Source of the DNA: Lutibacter litoralis
GTDB lineage: Bacteria; Bacteroidota; Bacteroidia; Flavobacteriales; Flavobacteriaceae
Assembly (NCBI RefSeq): GCF_014646675.1
Contig: NZ_BMNS01000007.1
Span: 180,568-244,567 of the forward strand
Direction: 5' to 3'
DNA: 64,000 bases
Shown one piece after another: positions 8,734 through 17,785 of this stretch (the first letter of the stretch is position 1; every line of letters starts with the position of its first letter). A program made the position numbers and the translations under genes. The notes below the pieces were generated by a model. It was not told where the DNA came from and searched no databases. It saw nothing but the letters and a program-made list of their open reading frames with translations.

Positions 8734-8788
8734 GCTACGCGTATTTAAGGCGTGTGTTTTTAGTTAGGGCACACGTCAATACGCAAAA
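8734..8788. repeat. interrupted inverted repeat, GC-rich
   Basis: GCGTATT (8739-8745) and CGTGTG (8751-8756) pair with CACACG (8770-8775) and AATACGC (8778-8784), giving a two-part stem with internal bulges. The segment is clearly richer in GC than its surroundings and has no T-run after it. It lies between the 121-residue hypothetical gene and the PorP/SprF gene and could be a decayed extragenic repeat or a structured leader. Confidence 0.45.
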
Positions 8789-8858
8789 TAGTTTTTAGTA
8801 AATGCGCTTTCTATGATTTTAGAATAATTTTCTTATAAATTATTTCAATATAATATTA

Positions 8859-8866
8859 TATATTTG
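8859..8866 (+). promoter_or_regulatory. Bacteroidota -7 promoter box for the PorP/SprF gene
   Basis: TATATTTG matches the TAnnTTTG -7 consensus exactly. It ends directly before an ATG at 8867, so transcription would begin inside that codon region and the next in-frame ATG (8882) is the better start. No good -33 TTTG is seen. Confidence 0.5.
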
Positions 8867-8881
8867 ATGTTTATTATTGGG

Positions 8882-9871
8882 ATGATTCTAGAAAATAAAT
8901 TTTTTTCAGTACTTTTTCTTTTGTGTTTGTCGTTTAGTTATGGGCAAGAAACACTACCAATATATTCAGATTATTTATCCGACAATGTGTTTTTAGTACA
9001 TCCTTCAGCAGCAGGATTTAGAGATTGTGGTAATATAAGATTAACTGCCAGAAATCAATGGAGTGGAATAAAAGATGCCCCATCGTTACAAACGTTAAAT
9101 GTACATTCTAGATTTGGTCAGAAAGCAGGATTAGGGCTGGTTATATTTAACGATAAAAATGGCTACCACAGTCAGCAAGGTGTCCAAGCAACGTATGCTT
9201 ACCATTTAAATTTAGGAAGAATAGAAGATTATAAGCAACTATCTTTTGGACTGTCTATGATGATGGTTAGCAATAAACTAGACGAATCTTCATTTGATAT
9301 ACCAGATCCAGTAATTTCTCAGATAGTTCAAAGCGAAAGTTATTTTAATGCCGATTTTAGTATGGCATACCACAATGTAGACTTTTTTGGTTATTTAACA
9401 GTTAAAAATTTAATGCTGAACGCTAGAAATTTATATAATAGTAATTACGAATCGCTAAACCTTAGAAGGTATTTACTTTCTCTTGGATATTATTTCGATT
9501 ATTATAAAAACAAGAAAACCATAGAGTTTGAACCTTCTGTAATGATTCAATATATTGAAAGAACCAGTGAAAAATTTGTTGATTTTAACATGAAAGTTTA
9601 TAAAGAACTTCCAACTGCAAAGCTTTGGGCGGCATTTTCATACAGAAGAGGTTTTGATACAACAGATACCAATCAATTAAATTATTTAACGCCAATTGTA
9701 GGTGTTAATTTTGAAAAATATATGTTCTCTTATACGTACACAAAACAAACAGGTGAAATTTTATTTGATGATGCCAGTTATCATCAAATAACATTAGGAT
9801 TTAATTTTGGTTGTTTCGGCTCTAGAAGATTCTGGAACGAAAGAGGAGGGAAAACGAATAGAATGTTTTAA
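8882..9871 (+). CDS. PorP/SprF family type IX secretion outer-membrane protein
   Basis: Members of this family are outer-membrane beta-barrels linked to type IX secretion and gliding; SprF-like members often help export or anchor one partner protein. The chosen start (ATG 8882) gives 329 residues with a signal peptide ending near SFSYGQ. The mature N-terminus contains the family signature NVFLVHPSAAGFRD, followed by RNQWSGIKDAPSLQT. The remainder alternates aromatic and polar residues as in beta strands. No large SprB-like adhesin gene adjoins it, which is unusual for operon-encoded SprF partners. An earlier start at 8867 or 8864 would overlap the -7 box. Confidence 0.88.
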   Translation: MILENKFFSVLFLLCLSFSYGQETLPIYSDYLSDNVFLVHPSAAGFRDCGNIRLTARNQWSGIKDAPSLQTLNVHSRFGQKAGLGLVIFNDKNGYHSQQGVQATYAYHLNLGRIEDYKQLSFGLSMMMVSNKLDESSFDIPDPVISQIVQSESYFNADFSMAYHNVDFFGYLTVKNLMLNARNLYNSNYESLNLRRYLLSLGYYFDYYKNKKTIEFEPSVMIQYIERTSEKFVDFNMKVYKELPTAKLWAAFSYRRGFDTTDTNQLNYLTPIVGVNFEKYMFSYTYTKQTGEILFDDASYHQITLGFNFGCFGSRRFWNERGGKTNRMF

Positions 9872-9899
9872 GAAATTTAATAGAATTCAGTTTTAAATT

Positions 9900-10412
9900 A
9901 TGATTATTAAAGAATTAAATGGCAATAAGCCCAAATTTGGAGAAGATTGCTTTATAGCAGAAAATGCAGTGATTATTGGTGAGGTTGAAATGGGAAACCA
10001 ATGTAGTATATGGTACAATGCGGTTATTAGAGGAGATGTACATTACATAAAACTAGGTAATAAAGTAAATGTTCAAGACGGTGCTGTAATTCACGCAACT
10101 TATAAGAAATCCCCAACAAATGTTGGAAACAATGTATCTATTGGGCACAATGCTTTGGTACATGGTTGTACAATACACGATAATGTTTTAATTGGTATGG
10201 GAGCCATTGTAATGGACGATTGTGTTGTCGAAAGCAATTCTATTATTGCGGCCGGTGCAGTTGTAACAAAGGGGACCCACGTAGAATCTGGAGCTATTTA
10301 TGCAGGTGTTCCTGCTGAAAAAGTAAAAGATATTAGCCAAGAACTAATTTCAGGTGAAATAGATAGAATAGCTAATAATTACGTAAAGTATTCAAGTTGG
10401 TATAAAGATTAG
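9900..10412 (+). CDS. gamma-carbonic anhydrase family protein (left-handed beta helix)
   Basis: The 170-residue protein is built of hexapeptide repeats (for example VIIGEV, NVSIGH, NVLIGM), which form a left-handed beta helix that trimerises. The three metal-ligand histidines typical of the gamma class are present at H65 (VIHATY), H83 (IGHNA) and H88 (LVHGC). Many such proteins (YrdA/PaaY type) bind zinc but have weak or untested carbonic anhydrase activity, so the enzymatic role is uncertain. It is 28 bases downstream of the PorP/SprF gene on the same strand. Confidence 0.92.
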   Translation: MIIKELNGNKPKFGEDCFIAENAVIIGEVEMGNQCSIWYNAVIRGDVHYIKLGNKVNVQDGAVIHATYKKSPTNVGNNVSIGHNALVHGCTIHDNVLIGMGAIVMDDCVVESNSIIAAGAVVTKGTHVESGAIYAGVPAEKVKDISQELISGEIDRIANNYVKYSSWYKD

Positions 10413-10414
10413 TA

Positions 10415-10525
10415 GTTGGGCGTTACCTTGCAGGTCAGGCTATCACTACTCGCTTTTTTGGGTGACTAATTGGAGTGGATACCCCAAAAAGAGCTCAAAC
10501 AAACCGTTCTATCCTTAACGCAGTT
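10415..10525. repeat. structured extragenic repeat between convergent genes
   Basis: This 111-base element fills the gap between the gamma-CA gene and murI. It is bounded by GCGTTA (10420-10425) and TAACGC (10516-10521), an inverted pair. It contains an internal strong stem in which CTTTTTTGGGT pairs with ACCCCAAAAAG. Its composition (GGTCAGGCTATC, TTCTATCC) is much richer in GC than the neighbours. I recall close relatives scattered between genes in many flavobacterial genomes. It may act as a bidirectional terminator here. Confidence 0.65.
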
Positions 10526-11312
10526 AAAAATTGATTGATTCTATAACGAAATCTTCAGAAACATTATTCAAGATGTTTCTAAGAACAGTTTCATCAACAT
10601 TAACATAAAATTTATGAGGTTTAGAATTTTTAATTTCTGAATTTAAACAATGCTTTTCTAAAATAGCTTTAGTTTGTTTTGCAACAGCCTCACCAGAATC
10701 AATGATTTTTACATTTTTTCCTACTATTTTTTTTATTTGTGGAATGAGATAAGGGTAATGCGTGCAACCTAACACTAAATGGTCAATATTATAGATTAGC
10801 ATTGGTTTTAAATACTTTTCAAGTAATTGTGTAATTTCTTGTGAATTGAGCTTGCCAGCTTCAATTAGTGGTACTAAACCAGTGCCTTCCTGTTCAATAG
10901 TAGTACTGTTTTTAGCATATTCTTTTGTGGTCTTTTCAAATAATTTACTAGACAATGTACCTTTTGTTGCTAAAATACCAATAGCGCCTGTTTTACTAAA
11001 TAGTACTGCTGGCTTAATTGCAGGTTCTATACCAATAAACGGAACATTGTAGTGTTTTCTTAAATAACTTATAGCATTTGTGGTTGCGGTGTTACAAGCA
11101 ACAATAATAAGTTTACAGCCTTTAGAAATTAAGATTTCGGTATTTTTTATAGCTAAAGCTACTATTTCTTCAGAAGTTTTTTCTCCATAGGGAGCATTTT
11201 TACTATCGGCTAAATAAATGGTATTTTCATTTGGTAATAATTTTACAACTTCTTTCCAAATTGAAGTTCCACCAATGCCAGAATCAAATAAGCCAATAGG
11301 TTGTTTGTTCAC
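10524..11312 (-). CDS. murI: glutamate racemase
   Basis: MurI converts L-glutamate to D-glutamate for peptidoglycan. The 262-residue protein has the expected length and motifs: D10-S11 in GLFDSGIGG, the first catalytic cysteine C74 in VACNTATT, and the second C184 in LGCTHYP. It lies after two OmpH genes of the envelope cluster on the minus strand, but a terminator (11345-11370) separates it from them, so it probably has its own promoter. Its stop codon overlaps the edge of the structured repeat. Confidence 0.97.
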   Translation of the reverse strand: MNKQPIGLFDSGIGGTSIWKEVVKLLPNENTIYLADSKNAPYGEKTSEEIVALAIKNTEILISKGCKLIIVACNTATTNAISYLRKHYNVPFIGIEPAIKPAVLFSKTGAIGILATKGTLSSKLFEKTTKEYAKNSTTIEQEGTGLVPLIEAGKLNSQEITQLLEKYLKPMLIYNIDHLVLGCTHYPYLIPQIKKIVGKNVKIIDSGEAVAKQTKAILEKHCLNSEIKNSKPHKFYVNVDETVLRNILNNVSEDFVIESINF

Positions 11313-11344
11313 GTTGAATACTATTTTTTGAACTATAAATGTAT

Positions 11345-11370
11345 AAAAAAATCCCGCTATTGCGGGATTT
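11345..11370 (-). terminator. Rho-independent terminator after the OmpH genes
   Basis: A perfect 9-bp stem AAATCCCGC / GCGGGATTT with a 4-base loop is followed, read on the minus strand, by a T-run. It lies 26 bases past the stop of the small OmpH gene. Confidence 0.88.
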
Positions 11371-11395
11371 AATTTATATATATAGGTTGTTTATT

Positions 11396-11896
11396 TTATT
11401 GAATACCTAATTTAGCTTTTACTGCTGGTAATAAATCTGTACCATTTGCAACAATAATGGTTGATGCGTCTAAAACATATGTAAAACCTTGCTCGTTTGC
11501 AACATCTTCAATTGCTTTTCTAGCTTTCTCTAGAATAGGTTTTAATTTATCATCTCTTTTTTTAGCAATATCTTGTTGTGCAATTTGAGATGCTTGGTAT
11601 AAGTTTTGTCTGTCTTGTTGCACTTCAACACTTCTTTGTTGATTTACCTCATCTGTTTGAGAACCTACTTCAGCTTCATATTTTTTTAATTTAGCTTCTA
11701 GTTTATCATTTTCTGCTTTTAATTCAGACTCATAAGTTTTACTTAATTTTTCTAAATCTGCATTTAAAGTTTTAGTTTCCGGCATAAGACTAAGTAATAA
11801 ATCAGTACTTATATGACCTACTTTTGTTTGAGCTTGAATTGAATTAAATCCTAATGCAACTATAGCAATTAGTAATAAAGTTCTAAATTGTTTCAT
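11396..11896 (-). CDS. OmpH/Skp family periplasmic chaperone
   Basis: Skp-like chaperones hold unfolded outer-membrane proteins in the periplasm and pass them to BamA. The 166-residue protein has a signal peptide (MKQFRTLLLIAIVALGFNSIQAQ), a short beta strand KVGHISTDLL, a long Lys/Glu/Gln-rich coiled-coil arm (about residues 40-120), and a returning strand FTYVLDASTIIVAN, the usual OmpH layout. It is the second of two OmpH paralogues directly downstream of bamA; the gap to the first is 23 bases. Confidence 0.93.
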   Translation of the reverse strand: MKQFRTLLLIAIVALGFNSIQAQTKVGHISTDLLLSLMPETKTLNADLEKLSKTYESELKAENDKLEAKLKKYEAEVGSQTDEVNQQRSVEVQQDRQNLYQASQIAQQDIAKKRDDKLKPILEKARKAIEDVANEQGFTYVLDASTIIVANGTDLLPAVKAKLGIQ

Positions 11897-11919
11897 TTTA
11901 TTCTTGATGTTTAAATTAA

Positions 11920-12705
11920 TTATTCTTGTTTTGTTTCTTTTGCTTTTTTAGCGTCTTCTATCTCTTTTATTCTTTTTAATCTTTTGGCTTCAATAGCTTT
12001 TTTAAGATCTTCTCTTTTCTTTAATTGTAGCGCTCTTTTTTCTTCTATTTTTTTCTGTAACTCAGCTTTTTTTGCTTCTCTATCTGTTAATTTTTTTTCA
12101 ACCTCTTTGGTCTCTTGGTTGTCACCTTCTGTATTTACAATATTGCTATTATTTCCCTTTTTTTTCTCTTTAGCAGCATCTAATTTTTGTTCTCTTGAAA
12201 TACTTTTAATCACCAATTCACTAATATCATATTGCTTATTTGTGTACAACATTATTAAATCGGTAGATTTATCTAAAACAAAATCGTATTTTCTCTTTAC
12301 GGCAATATCTTGTATTGCGTTGTAAACCAAATCTTGAATTGGTTGCACCAATTGTTGTCTTAGTAAAAATAAATCTCCTTCAACTCCAAAATAGGAATCT
12401 TGTAATTTTTTTAATTCTAACGTTTTAATTTGAATATCTTCCTCTTTATCTAAAATTAATTCTTTCGTCATTAAAGCTTTTTCAATATTTAATTCAGATT
12501 TTAAAGCTTCAATTTCTTTTTGTTGTTTTTCAATATTCTGTTGCCATGTTAAGGCTTTAGAATTTAATTTAGATTGGGCCTCTTTATACTCTGGAATATT
12601 TTCTAAAATATACTCCATATCAATATAACCTATCTTTTGAGCTTTTTGAGCTATTGCTGAAAACCCTAAAATTAAAAATGCAAATAAAAGAACTTTTTTT
12701 GTCAT
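11920..12705 (-). CDS. OmpH/Skp family chaperone with long charged C-terminal tail
   Basis: The protein begins with a signal peptide ending near SAIAQ and has the OmpH strand KIGYIDMEYIL, a coiled-coil arm and the return strand YDFVLDKSTDLIMLY. At 261 residues it is about 90 longer than its neighbour. The addition is a Lys/Glu/Arg-rich helical tail from about residue 175 on, with repeats such as KKAELQKKIEEK and KKAIEAKRLKR. The tail may extend the chaperone arm or contact peptidoglycan; this is inference. It lies between bamA and the shorter OmpH gene in one minus-strand operon. Confidence 0.92.
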   Translation of the reverse strand: MTKKVLLFAFLILGFSAIAQKAQKIGYIDMEYILENIPEYKEAQSKLNSKALTWQQNIEKQQKEIEALKSELNIEKALMTKELILDKEEDIQIKTLELKKLQDSYFGVEGDLFLLRQQLVQPIQDLVYNAIQDIAVKRKYDFVLDKSTDLIMLYTNKQYDISELVIKSISREQKLDAAKEKKKGNNSNIVNTEGDNQETKEVEKKLTDREAKKAELQKKIEEKRALQLKKREDLKKAIEAKRLKRIKEIEDAKKAKETKQE

Positions 12706-12771
12706 AACTAATATGTATTTAGAAAAAACCGTGCCAATTTATAATTTATCTACAAATATAACAGATTTACA

Positions 12772-15342
12772 TTAGAATTGTTGCCCTATTATAAAGTGAG
12801 TTTGCCAACCAGATTTTTCTAAACCTCCGGGTAACGGATCAAATCCGTGAGCAAAGTCTATACCTAATAATCCAAATGCTGGCATAAATATTCTAAGTCC
12901 TAAACCTGCTGATCTTTTTAGTTGAAATGGGTTAAAGTTTTTAAATCCATCGTACGAGTTACCAGCTTCTAAAAACCCTAGTGCATAAATAGATGCAGAA
13001 GGTTTTAACGTAATTGGATATCGAACTTCCATTTGAAATTTATTATAAATAGTACCACCCTGAATAGATGAAAGTCTTCCGTTTTCGTAACCTCTTAATG
13101 CAATAGTTTCTCTACCGTCTAATTGATAAGATGCCATACCGTCTCCACCTACAAAAAAGCGTTCGAATGGCGAATCTCCTAATTTTTTATTGTAATGTCC
13201 TAAAATTCCAAATTCTGTATTGGTCATTAAAACTAAATCTTTGGTTAATGCTGTATACCATTTTCCTTTAAAGCTGGCTTTGTAGTATTCTAACCAACGG
13301 TATTTTTCCTGATCTTCTATGGTTGCATAATCTTTATTATTCACTAAAGAATATGGAAACGTTACTTTTGCTCCAATACTAAATTCTGACCCGGATTTTG
13401 GGAAAATCGGGTTTGGACCTGCAGAATTTCTTGCCAAAGTAATATTGTATGCTAAATTATTTGATTCTCCTGTTGAAAATGAAAAAGTAGAAATAGGATA
13501 ATCTTTTAAGTCGTACAATTGGTAACTAATACTTTGTGAGAGCGTAAAAAAGTCATCTGGCCATTTTAAACGTTGTCCTAAACCAATTGTTGCACCAACA
13601 ATATTTAAACGTTGGTCTTTATCAACTTTATTTGTAAAGTAATCGTATCTAAATTGTTTAGAGTTGTAAATTGAAAAAGATAATGATCTAGGTTTTTTTC
13701 CACCTAACCAAGGTTCTGTAAAAGAAAAACTTGAAGTTGTATAATACCTACTTTTTTGTAGACGTAAAGATAAAGTTTGTCCATCTCCCATTGGAAGCGG
13801 TTTGTATGCTTTTTTATTAAAAATATTTCGTGTAGAAAAATTGTTGAATGATAGTCCTAAGGTTCCAATAAAAGAGCCACCACCGTAACCACCTTGTAAT
13901 TCTATTTGGCTAGAGCCTTTTTCAGCAACGGTATAATCAATATCAACTGTTTTGTCTGTAAAGTTTGGTTGAATATCAGGTGAAATTGCTTCGGCATCAA
14001 AAAAGCCTAATTGGCCAATTTCTCTAATGGTTCTAATAATATCTGCTTTACTGTATAAATAACCAGGTTTAGTTGTAATTTCTCTGTAAATAACGTGGTC
14101 GTTAGTTCTGTCATTTCCATTAACGGTTACTTTATTAATTTTAGTTTGCTGATCTTCGTAAATTCTAATTTCTACGTCAATAGAATCGTTATTTACTCTT
14201 GTTTCAACAGGTAAAACACGTGAAAATAAATAACCATTGTTTTGGTAAACGGTTGAAATATCTTCAGAATCTGGAGAACCATCGCCTGTAACACGATCTT
14301 TTAAAACCTTACCATTGTAGGTGTCTCCTTTTTCAATTCTTAAAATTCGTTGTAATTGTTCATCGGTGTATTTACTGTTTCCAATAAATTTAATATCACC
14401 AAAAATATATTTTTTACCTTCTTCAATTTTAAGGTTTAAGTTTAATGTATTGTCATCATTCCAAGTAAGAGAATGGTCTGTAATTCGGGCATCTCTATGT
14501 CCTTTTTCGCTGTAGGTTGTAACAATGTTTTCAAGATCTTCTTTAAAATCTGCATCTATATATTTAGAACCTTTCCAAAACCTACCAAACATTTTCTTTT
14601 TGGTGTTTTTCATTGCCTTTCTTAGCTTCTTATCAGTAAAAGCTTCATTCCCTTCAAAAGTAATATTTTTAATTTTTACTTTTTCACCTTTATCTATATG
14701 CACAAGCATATTAACTATGTTTACTCCAGAAGTATCTTTTTTGGTGTCTAGTGAAACTTTGGTTTTTAAGAATCCTTTTTCTTGGTATTTCTTTTTAAAA
14801 TAGTTTTGGGTGGTAACAATTAAATTGTCTGTTACCATAGCTCCTTTTTTTAATTCGGCATCTTGCTGAAGTTCTTTTGCCTTGCTTGATTTTACACCAC
14901 TGATAGTAATATTATTAAGTTGCGGTAATTCTTCAACTTCAAATTCTAAATAAACTGTAGTTCCATCAATTTTAGAAATATAGACTTCTACATTGCTAAA
15001 TTGCTTGGTTTCGTATAATTTTTTTATGGCACTTGTTAGTTTATCTCCGGGAAGTTTAATTTCTTGACCATCTTTTAAACCAGTAAAAACCTTAACGGTT
15101 TGTTCTTCGAATTTTTGAAGACCTTTAACGGTTATTCCTCCAAGTTCGTAAGAGCTATCTTTAACAAAATTTGTGGTTAAATTAACAGGTTGAATAGTGT
15201 CTTTTTTTATAGTGTCGTTTGCATTTTCACTATTTTTTATTTCGACATTTTTAGCGTTATTGGTTTGTTCTTCTTGCGCATTTAGCGAGTTAAAACTCAA
15301 AATAATGGTAAAAAGTAAAAGGGCTATTTTTAAATTATTCAT
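12772..15342 (-). CDS. bamA: outer-membrane protein assembly factor BamA
   Basis: BamA inserts beta-barrel proteins into the outer membrane. The 856-residue precursor has a signal peptide (ending near LNAQ), a polar linker, a run of POTRA domains (about residues 60-480, with repeated GN/GxxxxxxxxL patterns) and a C-terminal 16-strand barrel. The barrel contains ALRGYENGR, equivalent to the VRGF motif of lid loop L6, and ends with a terminal phenylalanine (HFIIGQQF). Its start overlaps the end of uppS by 8 bases, and the two Skp-type chaperones follow, so outer-membrane biogenesis genes form one operon. Confidence 0.96.
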   Translation of the reverse strand: MNNLKIALLLFTIILSFNSLNAQEEQTNNAKNVEIKNSENANDTIKKDTIQPVNLTTNFVKDSSYELGGITVKGLQKFEEQTVKVFTGLKDGQEIKLPGDKLTSAIKKLYETKQFSNVEVYISKIDGTTVYLEFEVEELPQLNNITISGVKSSKAKELQQDAELKKGAMVTDNLIVTTQNYFKKKYQEKGFLKTKVSLDTKKDTSGVNIVNMLVHIDKGEKVKIKNITFEGNEAFTDKKLRKAMKNTKKKMFGRFWKGSKYIDADFKEDLENIVTTYSEKGHRDARITDHSLTWNDDNTLNLNLKIEEGKKYIFGDIKFIGNSKYTDEQLQRILRIEKGDTYNGKVLKDRVTGDGSPDSEDISTVYQNNGYLFSRVLPVETRVNNDSIDVEIRIYEDQQTKINKVTVNGNDRTNDHVIYREITTKPGYLYSKADIIRTIREIGQLGFFDAEAISPDIQPNFTDKTVDIDYTVAEKGSSQIELQGGYGGGSFIGTLGLSFNNFSTRNIFNKKAYKPLPMGDGQTLSLRLQKSRYYTTSSFSFTEPWLGGKKPRSLSFSIYNSKQFRYDYFTNKVDKDQRLNIVGATIGLGQRLKWPDDFFTLSQSISYQLYDLKDYPISTFSFSTGESNNLAYNITLARNSAGPNPIFPKSGSEFSIGAKVTFPYSLVNNKDYATIEDQEKYRWLEYYKASFKGKWYTALTKDLVLMTNTEFGILGHYNKKLGDSPFERFFVGGDGMASYQLDGRETIALRGYENGRLSSIQGGTIYNKFQMEVRYPITLKPSASIYALGFLEAGNSYDGFKNFNPFQLKRSAGLGLRIFMPAFGLLGIDFAHGFDPLPGGLEKSGWQTHFIIGQQF

Positions 15343-16090
15343 TTATTTTTTCAATTTGTTCACTGGTTTTTCCAAACCTTCGTTCTCTATGTTGATATTC
15401 TAAAACTGCATTATACAGATTTTCTTTTTTAAAATCTGGCCAAAGTGTATTTGTAAAGTACATTTCGGCATACGCTATTTGCCACAATAAAAAATTGCTG
15501 ATTCTTTTTTCTCCGCTTGTGCGAATTAAAAAATCAACATCAGGCAAAGAAAACGTATATAAATGATTATTTATAATATTTTCATCAATTTCTTCAATCT
15601 GAAGTTCATTATTAACAACTTTTTTTGATATATTTTTGATAACATTAACAATTTCATCTCTCGATCCGTAACTTAAAGCTAAAGTTAGGGTTAAAGCGTT
15701 GTTGTTTTTGGTTTTTTCAATAACTTCTTTGAGTTCTTTTTGGGCACTTTTTGGTAAATCGTTAATATTTCCAATAGTGTTGAGTTTTATATTGTTTTCT
15801 TGAAGTATTTTTAACTCTTTCTTAAGGGAAGAAACCAATAGCGCCATTAATGTTTTTACCTCTAATTTTGGACGGTTCCAATTCTCGGTAGAAAAAGCAT
15901 ACAGTGTTAAGTATTCTATACCAATATCTCCACAAGCTTCAATGGTCTCTCGAACAGAATTTACACCATTTTTATGTCCAAAGATTCTTGGTTTATTTTT
16001 AAGTTTTGCCCAGCGACCGTTGCCATCCATAATTATGGCAATATGTGTTGGGACCTTATTTTTTAATATGCTGTTTTTTAAAGCTTCCAT
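15335..16090 (-). CDS. uppS: isoprenyl transferase (undecaprenyl diphosphate synthase)
   Basis: UppS makes the C55 carrier lipid used for peptidoglycan and O-antigen. The start at 16090 (MEALKNSIL) overlaps the stop of the DUF6089 gene as TAATG, which fits translational coupling; a longer frame from 16111 would run further into that gene. The 251-residue product shows the catalytic MDGNGRWA (D22), the TLYAFSTENWNRP motif and the C-terminal RTSGEKRISNFLLWQ. Confidence 0.96.
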   Translation of the reverse strand: MEALKNSILKNKVPTHIAIIMDGNGRWAKLKNKPRIFGHKNGVNSVRETIEACGDIGIEYLTLYAFSTENWNRPKLEVKTLMALLVSSLKKELKILQENNIKLNTIGNINDLPKSAQKELKEVIEKTKNNNALTLTLALSYGSRDEIVNVIKNISKKVVNNELQIEEIDENIINNHLYTFSLPDVDFLIRTSGEKRISNFLLWQIAYAEMYFTNTLWPDFKKENLYNAVLEYQHRERRFGKTSEQIEKINE

Positions 16091-16770
16091 TAATAGGGTG
16101 TTGAATAACAAGGTGGTCTTCCAAAAGTATATACTAAATTAAAACCACTAAAAATATACCAATCATTACTATTTGGGTTTCCAAATTTTAACGAATCTAT
16201 TTTATCATTATTAAAATCGAGATTATCTACAAAAGTATAGCGTGCTTTAAGCTCTAAAGCTATTGCAAAATCGCCAAATAGTTTAGTTTTATAACCAACT
16301 CCAAAAGGAATTGCAAAAGAGGTGTTTGTTTCATATTCATAATTAGACTCATCTGTGCCACTCACTATTGTTTTATAATTAAAAGCAGCAATTTCAACCA
16401 ATAAATAAGGTGTTTTAGTTTTACTAAAATCGTCTAAATTATATTCAAAATAATTGAATTCCAAACCTAAAGCTAGTTCTTTTAGGCTGTTTTTAAAGTT
16501 TATACCTCTGTTTAAGCGTGCTTGATTTGTTGCATTTGCATCATCAGCTATTAGTTGTGTAAAAGTAAAAGTACCTCTATATGAAATTCGTGGGTTTACA
16601 TTCCATTTATAAATTACACCTCCCATAAAACTGTTTGGGTTTATATAATATTCTGAACCAATATCTCCAATATAGTTACTTCCACCAGCTAGTATTCCAA
16701 TTTCGTGAATTTGAGCAAAGGAACTTGTTGTGATACAGATAAATGCAATAAGTACAATATTTTTTTTCAT
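16090..16770 (-). CDS. DUF6089 family outer-membrane-type beta-barrel protein
   Basis: The start at 16770 (MKKNIVLIAFICITTSSFAQ) gives a clean signal peptide; six more residues upstream would spoil it. The 226-residue product has an IHEIGILAGGSNYIGDIG opening, which I associate with the DUF6089 family of flavobacteria, followed by aromatic-rich alternating strands typical of a small beta-barrel. Function is unknown. It is coupled to uppS and lies upstream of bamA, which suggests an envelope role. It could be confused with OmpW/OmpX-like barrels, but the operon position is family-typical. Confidence 0.82.
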   Translation of the reverse strand: MKKNIVLIAFICITTSSFAQIHEIGILAGGSNYIGDIGSEYYINPNSFMGGVIYKWNVNPRISYRGTFTFTQLIADDANATNQARLNRGINFKNSLKELALGLEFNYFEYNLDDFSKTKTPYLLVEIAAFNYKTIVSGTDESNYEYETNTSFAIPFGVGYKTKLFGDFAIALELKARYTFVDNLDFNNDKIDSLKFGNPNSNDWYIFSGFNLVYTFGRPPCYSTPY

Positions 16771-16901
16771 AAATAAAATAGCGAGCAAATATAATTAAAT
16801 ATACTTGCTTTTAGAAGTTTAACAATGTCTTTTTTGATAAACTGTTTATAACTAAAAATATTGTTGAGGCTATTATTTAACTTTTTGTAATAAATGTGCT
16901 C

Positions 16902-17783
16902 TTAATTACGAGTATCTTGTCCCCAAAGCAATTTTTCTCTTAGTGTTTTTAAAAATGTTTGTTCTTTAAATTGCACCATTTTTAAGTTAAAATCGGCTTT
17001 TTTAATAGTAATCTCTGTATTGTTATTAATGGTTTTAATTCTAGAGTCTAATGAAAGAAAAAATTGGTCTTCTCTTCCGCTTACAGTAAATGTAATTTTT
17101 GTGTCTTCTGGAATTACTAAAGGTCTTGCATTTAAATTGTGAGGTGCGATAGGAGTAATTACAAAACTTTTAGCACGTGGTGTAATAATTGGACCTCCAC
17201 AACTTAAAGAGTATCCTGTAGAGCCTGTTGGCGTTGCAATAATTAGTCCATCTGCCCAATAAGAATTTAAAAAATCATCGTCTAAAAAAGTCTTTATTGT
17301 AATCATAGAAGCAGTATTTTTTCTATTTACTGAAACTTCATTCAACGCAAAATTTAATGCATTTAAATTTTCAACTTCTGGAAAAGTTGAAACACTTAAT
17401 AAAGAGCGTTCTTTTAACACATATTCTTTTTTAAGAAGCAATTCAACGGCATTTGAAATATTTTCTTTTTGAATTGTAGCTAAAAATCCTAACCTACCTG
17501 TATTAATGCCAACAATTGGAATATTAGAGGCTCTAATAAATGTTACAGCCCTTAAAATAGTTCCATCGCCTCCAATAGTAAACATAAAATCAAACGTGCT
17601 GTCTAATTTTTTATAAGATGAAAAAGTGTTGTATTTAGCTATATCAAGATGCTTTTTAAGATGTTTGTAATAATTGTGTTCAATTACAAATTCTATATTA
17701 TGATTGATTAATACTTGAAATAAATCTTCAACATATTGAGTGTCTTCAATTTTAAAATATTGACCGTAGATAGCAACCTTCAT
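16902..17783 (-). CDS. nadK: NAD kinase
   Basis: NadK phosphorylates NAD to NADP. The 293-residue protein contains the GGDGT motif (71-75), GRLGFLAT, the NE/D-type motif LNEVSVNR and the glycine-rich DGLIIATPTGSTGYSLSCGGPI region that holds the dinucleotide. It starts two bases after the stop of the CBS-domain gene, so the two are probably translated together. A 131-base gap separates it from the DUF6089 gene. Confidence 0.97.
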   Translation of the reverse strand: MKVAIYGQYFKIEDTQYVEDLFQVLINHNIEFVIEHNYYKHLKKHLDIAKYNTFSSYKKLDSTFDFMFTIGGDGTILRAVTFIRASNIPIVGINTGRLGFLATIQKENISNAVELLLKKEYVLKERSLLSVSTFPEVENLNALNFALNEVSVNRKNTASMITIKTFLDDDFLNSYWADGLIIATPTGSTGYSLSCGGPIITPRAKSFVITPIAPHNLNARPLVIPEDTKITFTVSGREDQFFLSLDSRIKTINNNTEITIKKADFNLKMVQFKEQTFLKTLREKLLWGQDTRN

Positions 17784-17785
17784 CC

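Noticed and set aside
10415..10525. Integron attC-like site (GTTGGGC core next to a hairpin element)
   Set aside because: The opposite end reads CCTTAAC, not a RYYYAAC complement of the first core, and no integrase or gene cassette array is nearby.
11984..12325. A 113-codon plus-strand frame rich in Phe, Ser and Leu
   Set aside because: It is the exact antisense of the Lys/Glu-rich coiled coil of the OmpH gene, where such mirror frames are expected.
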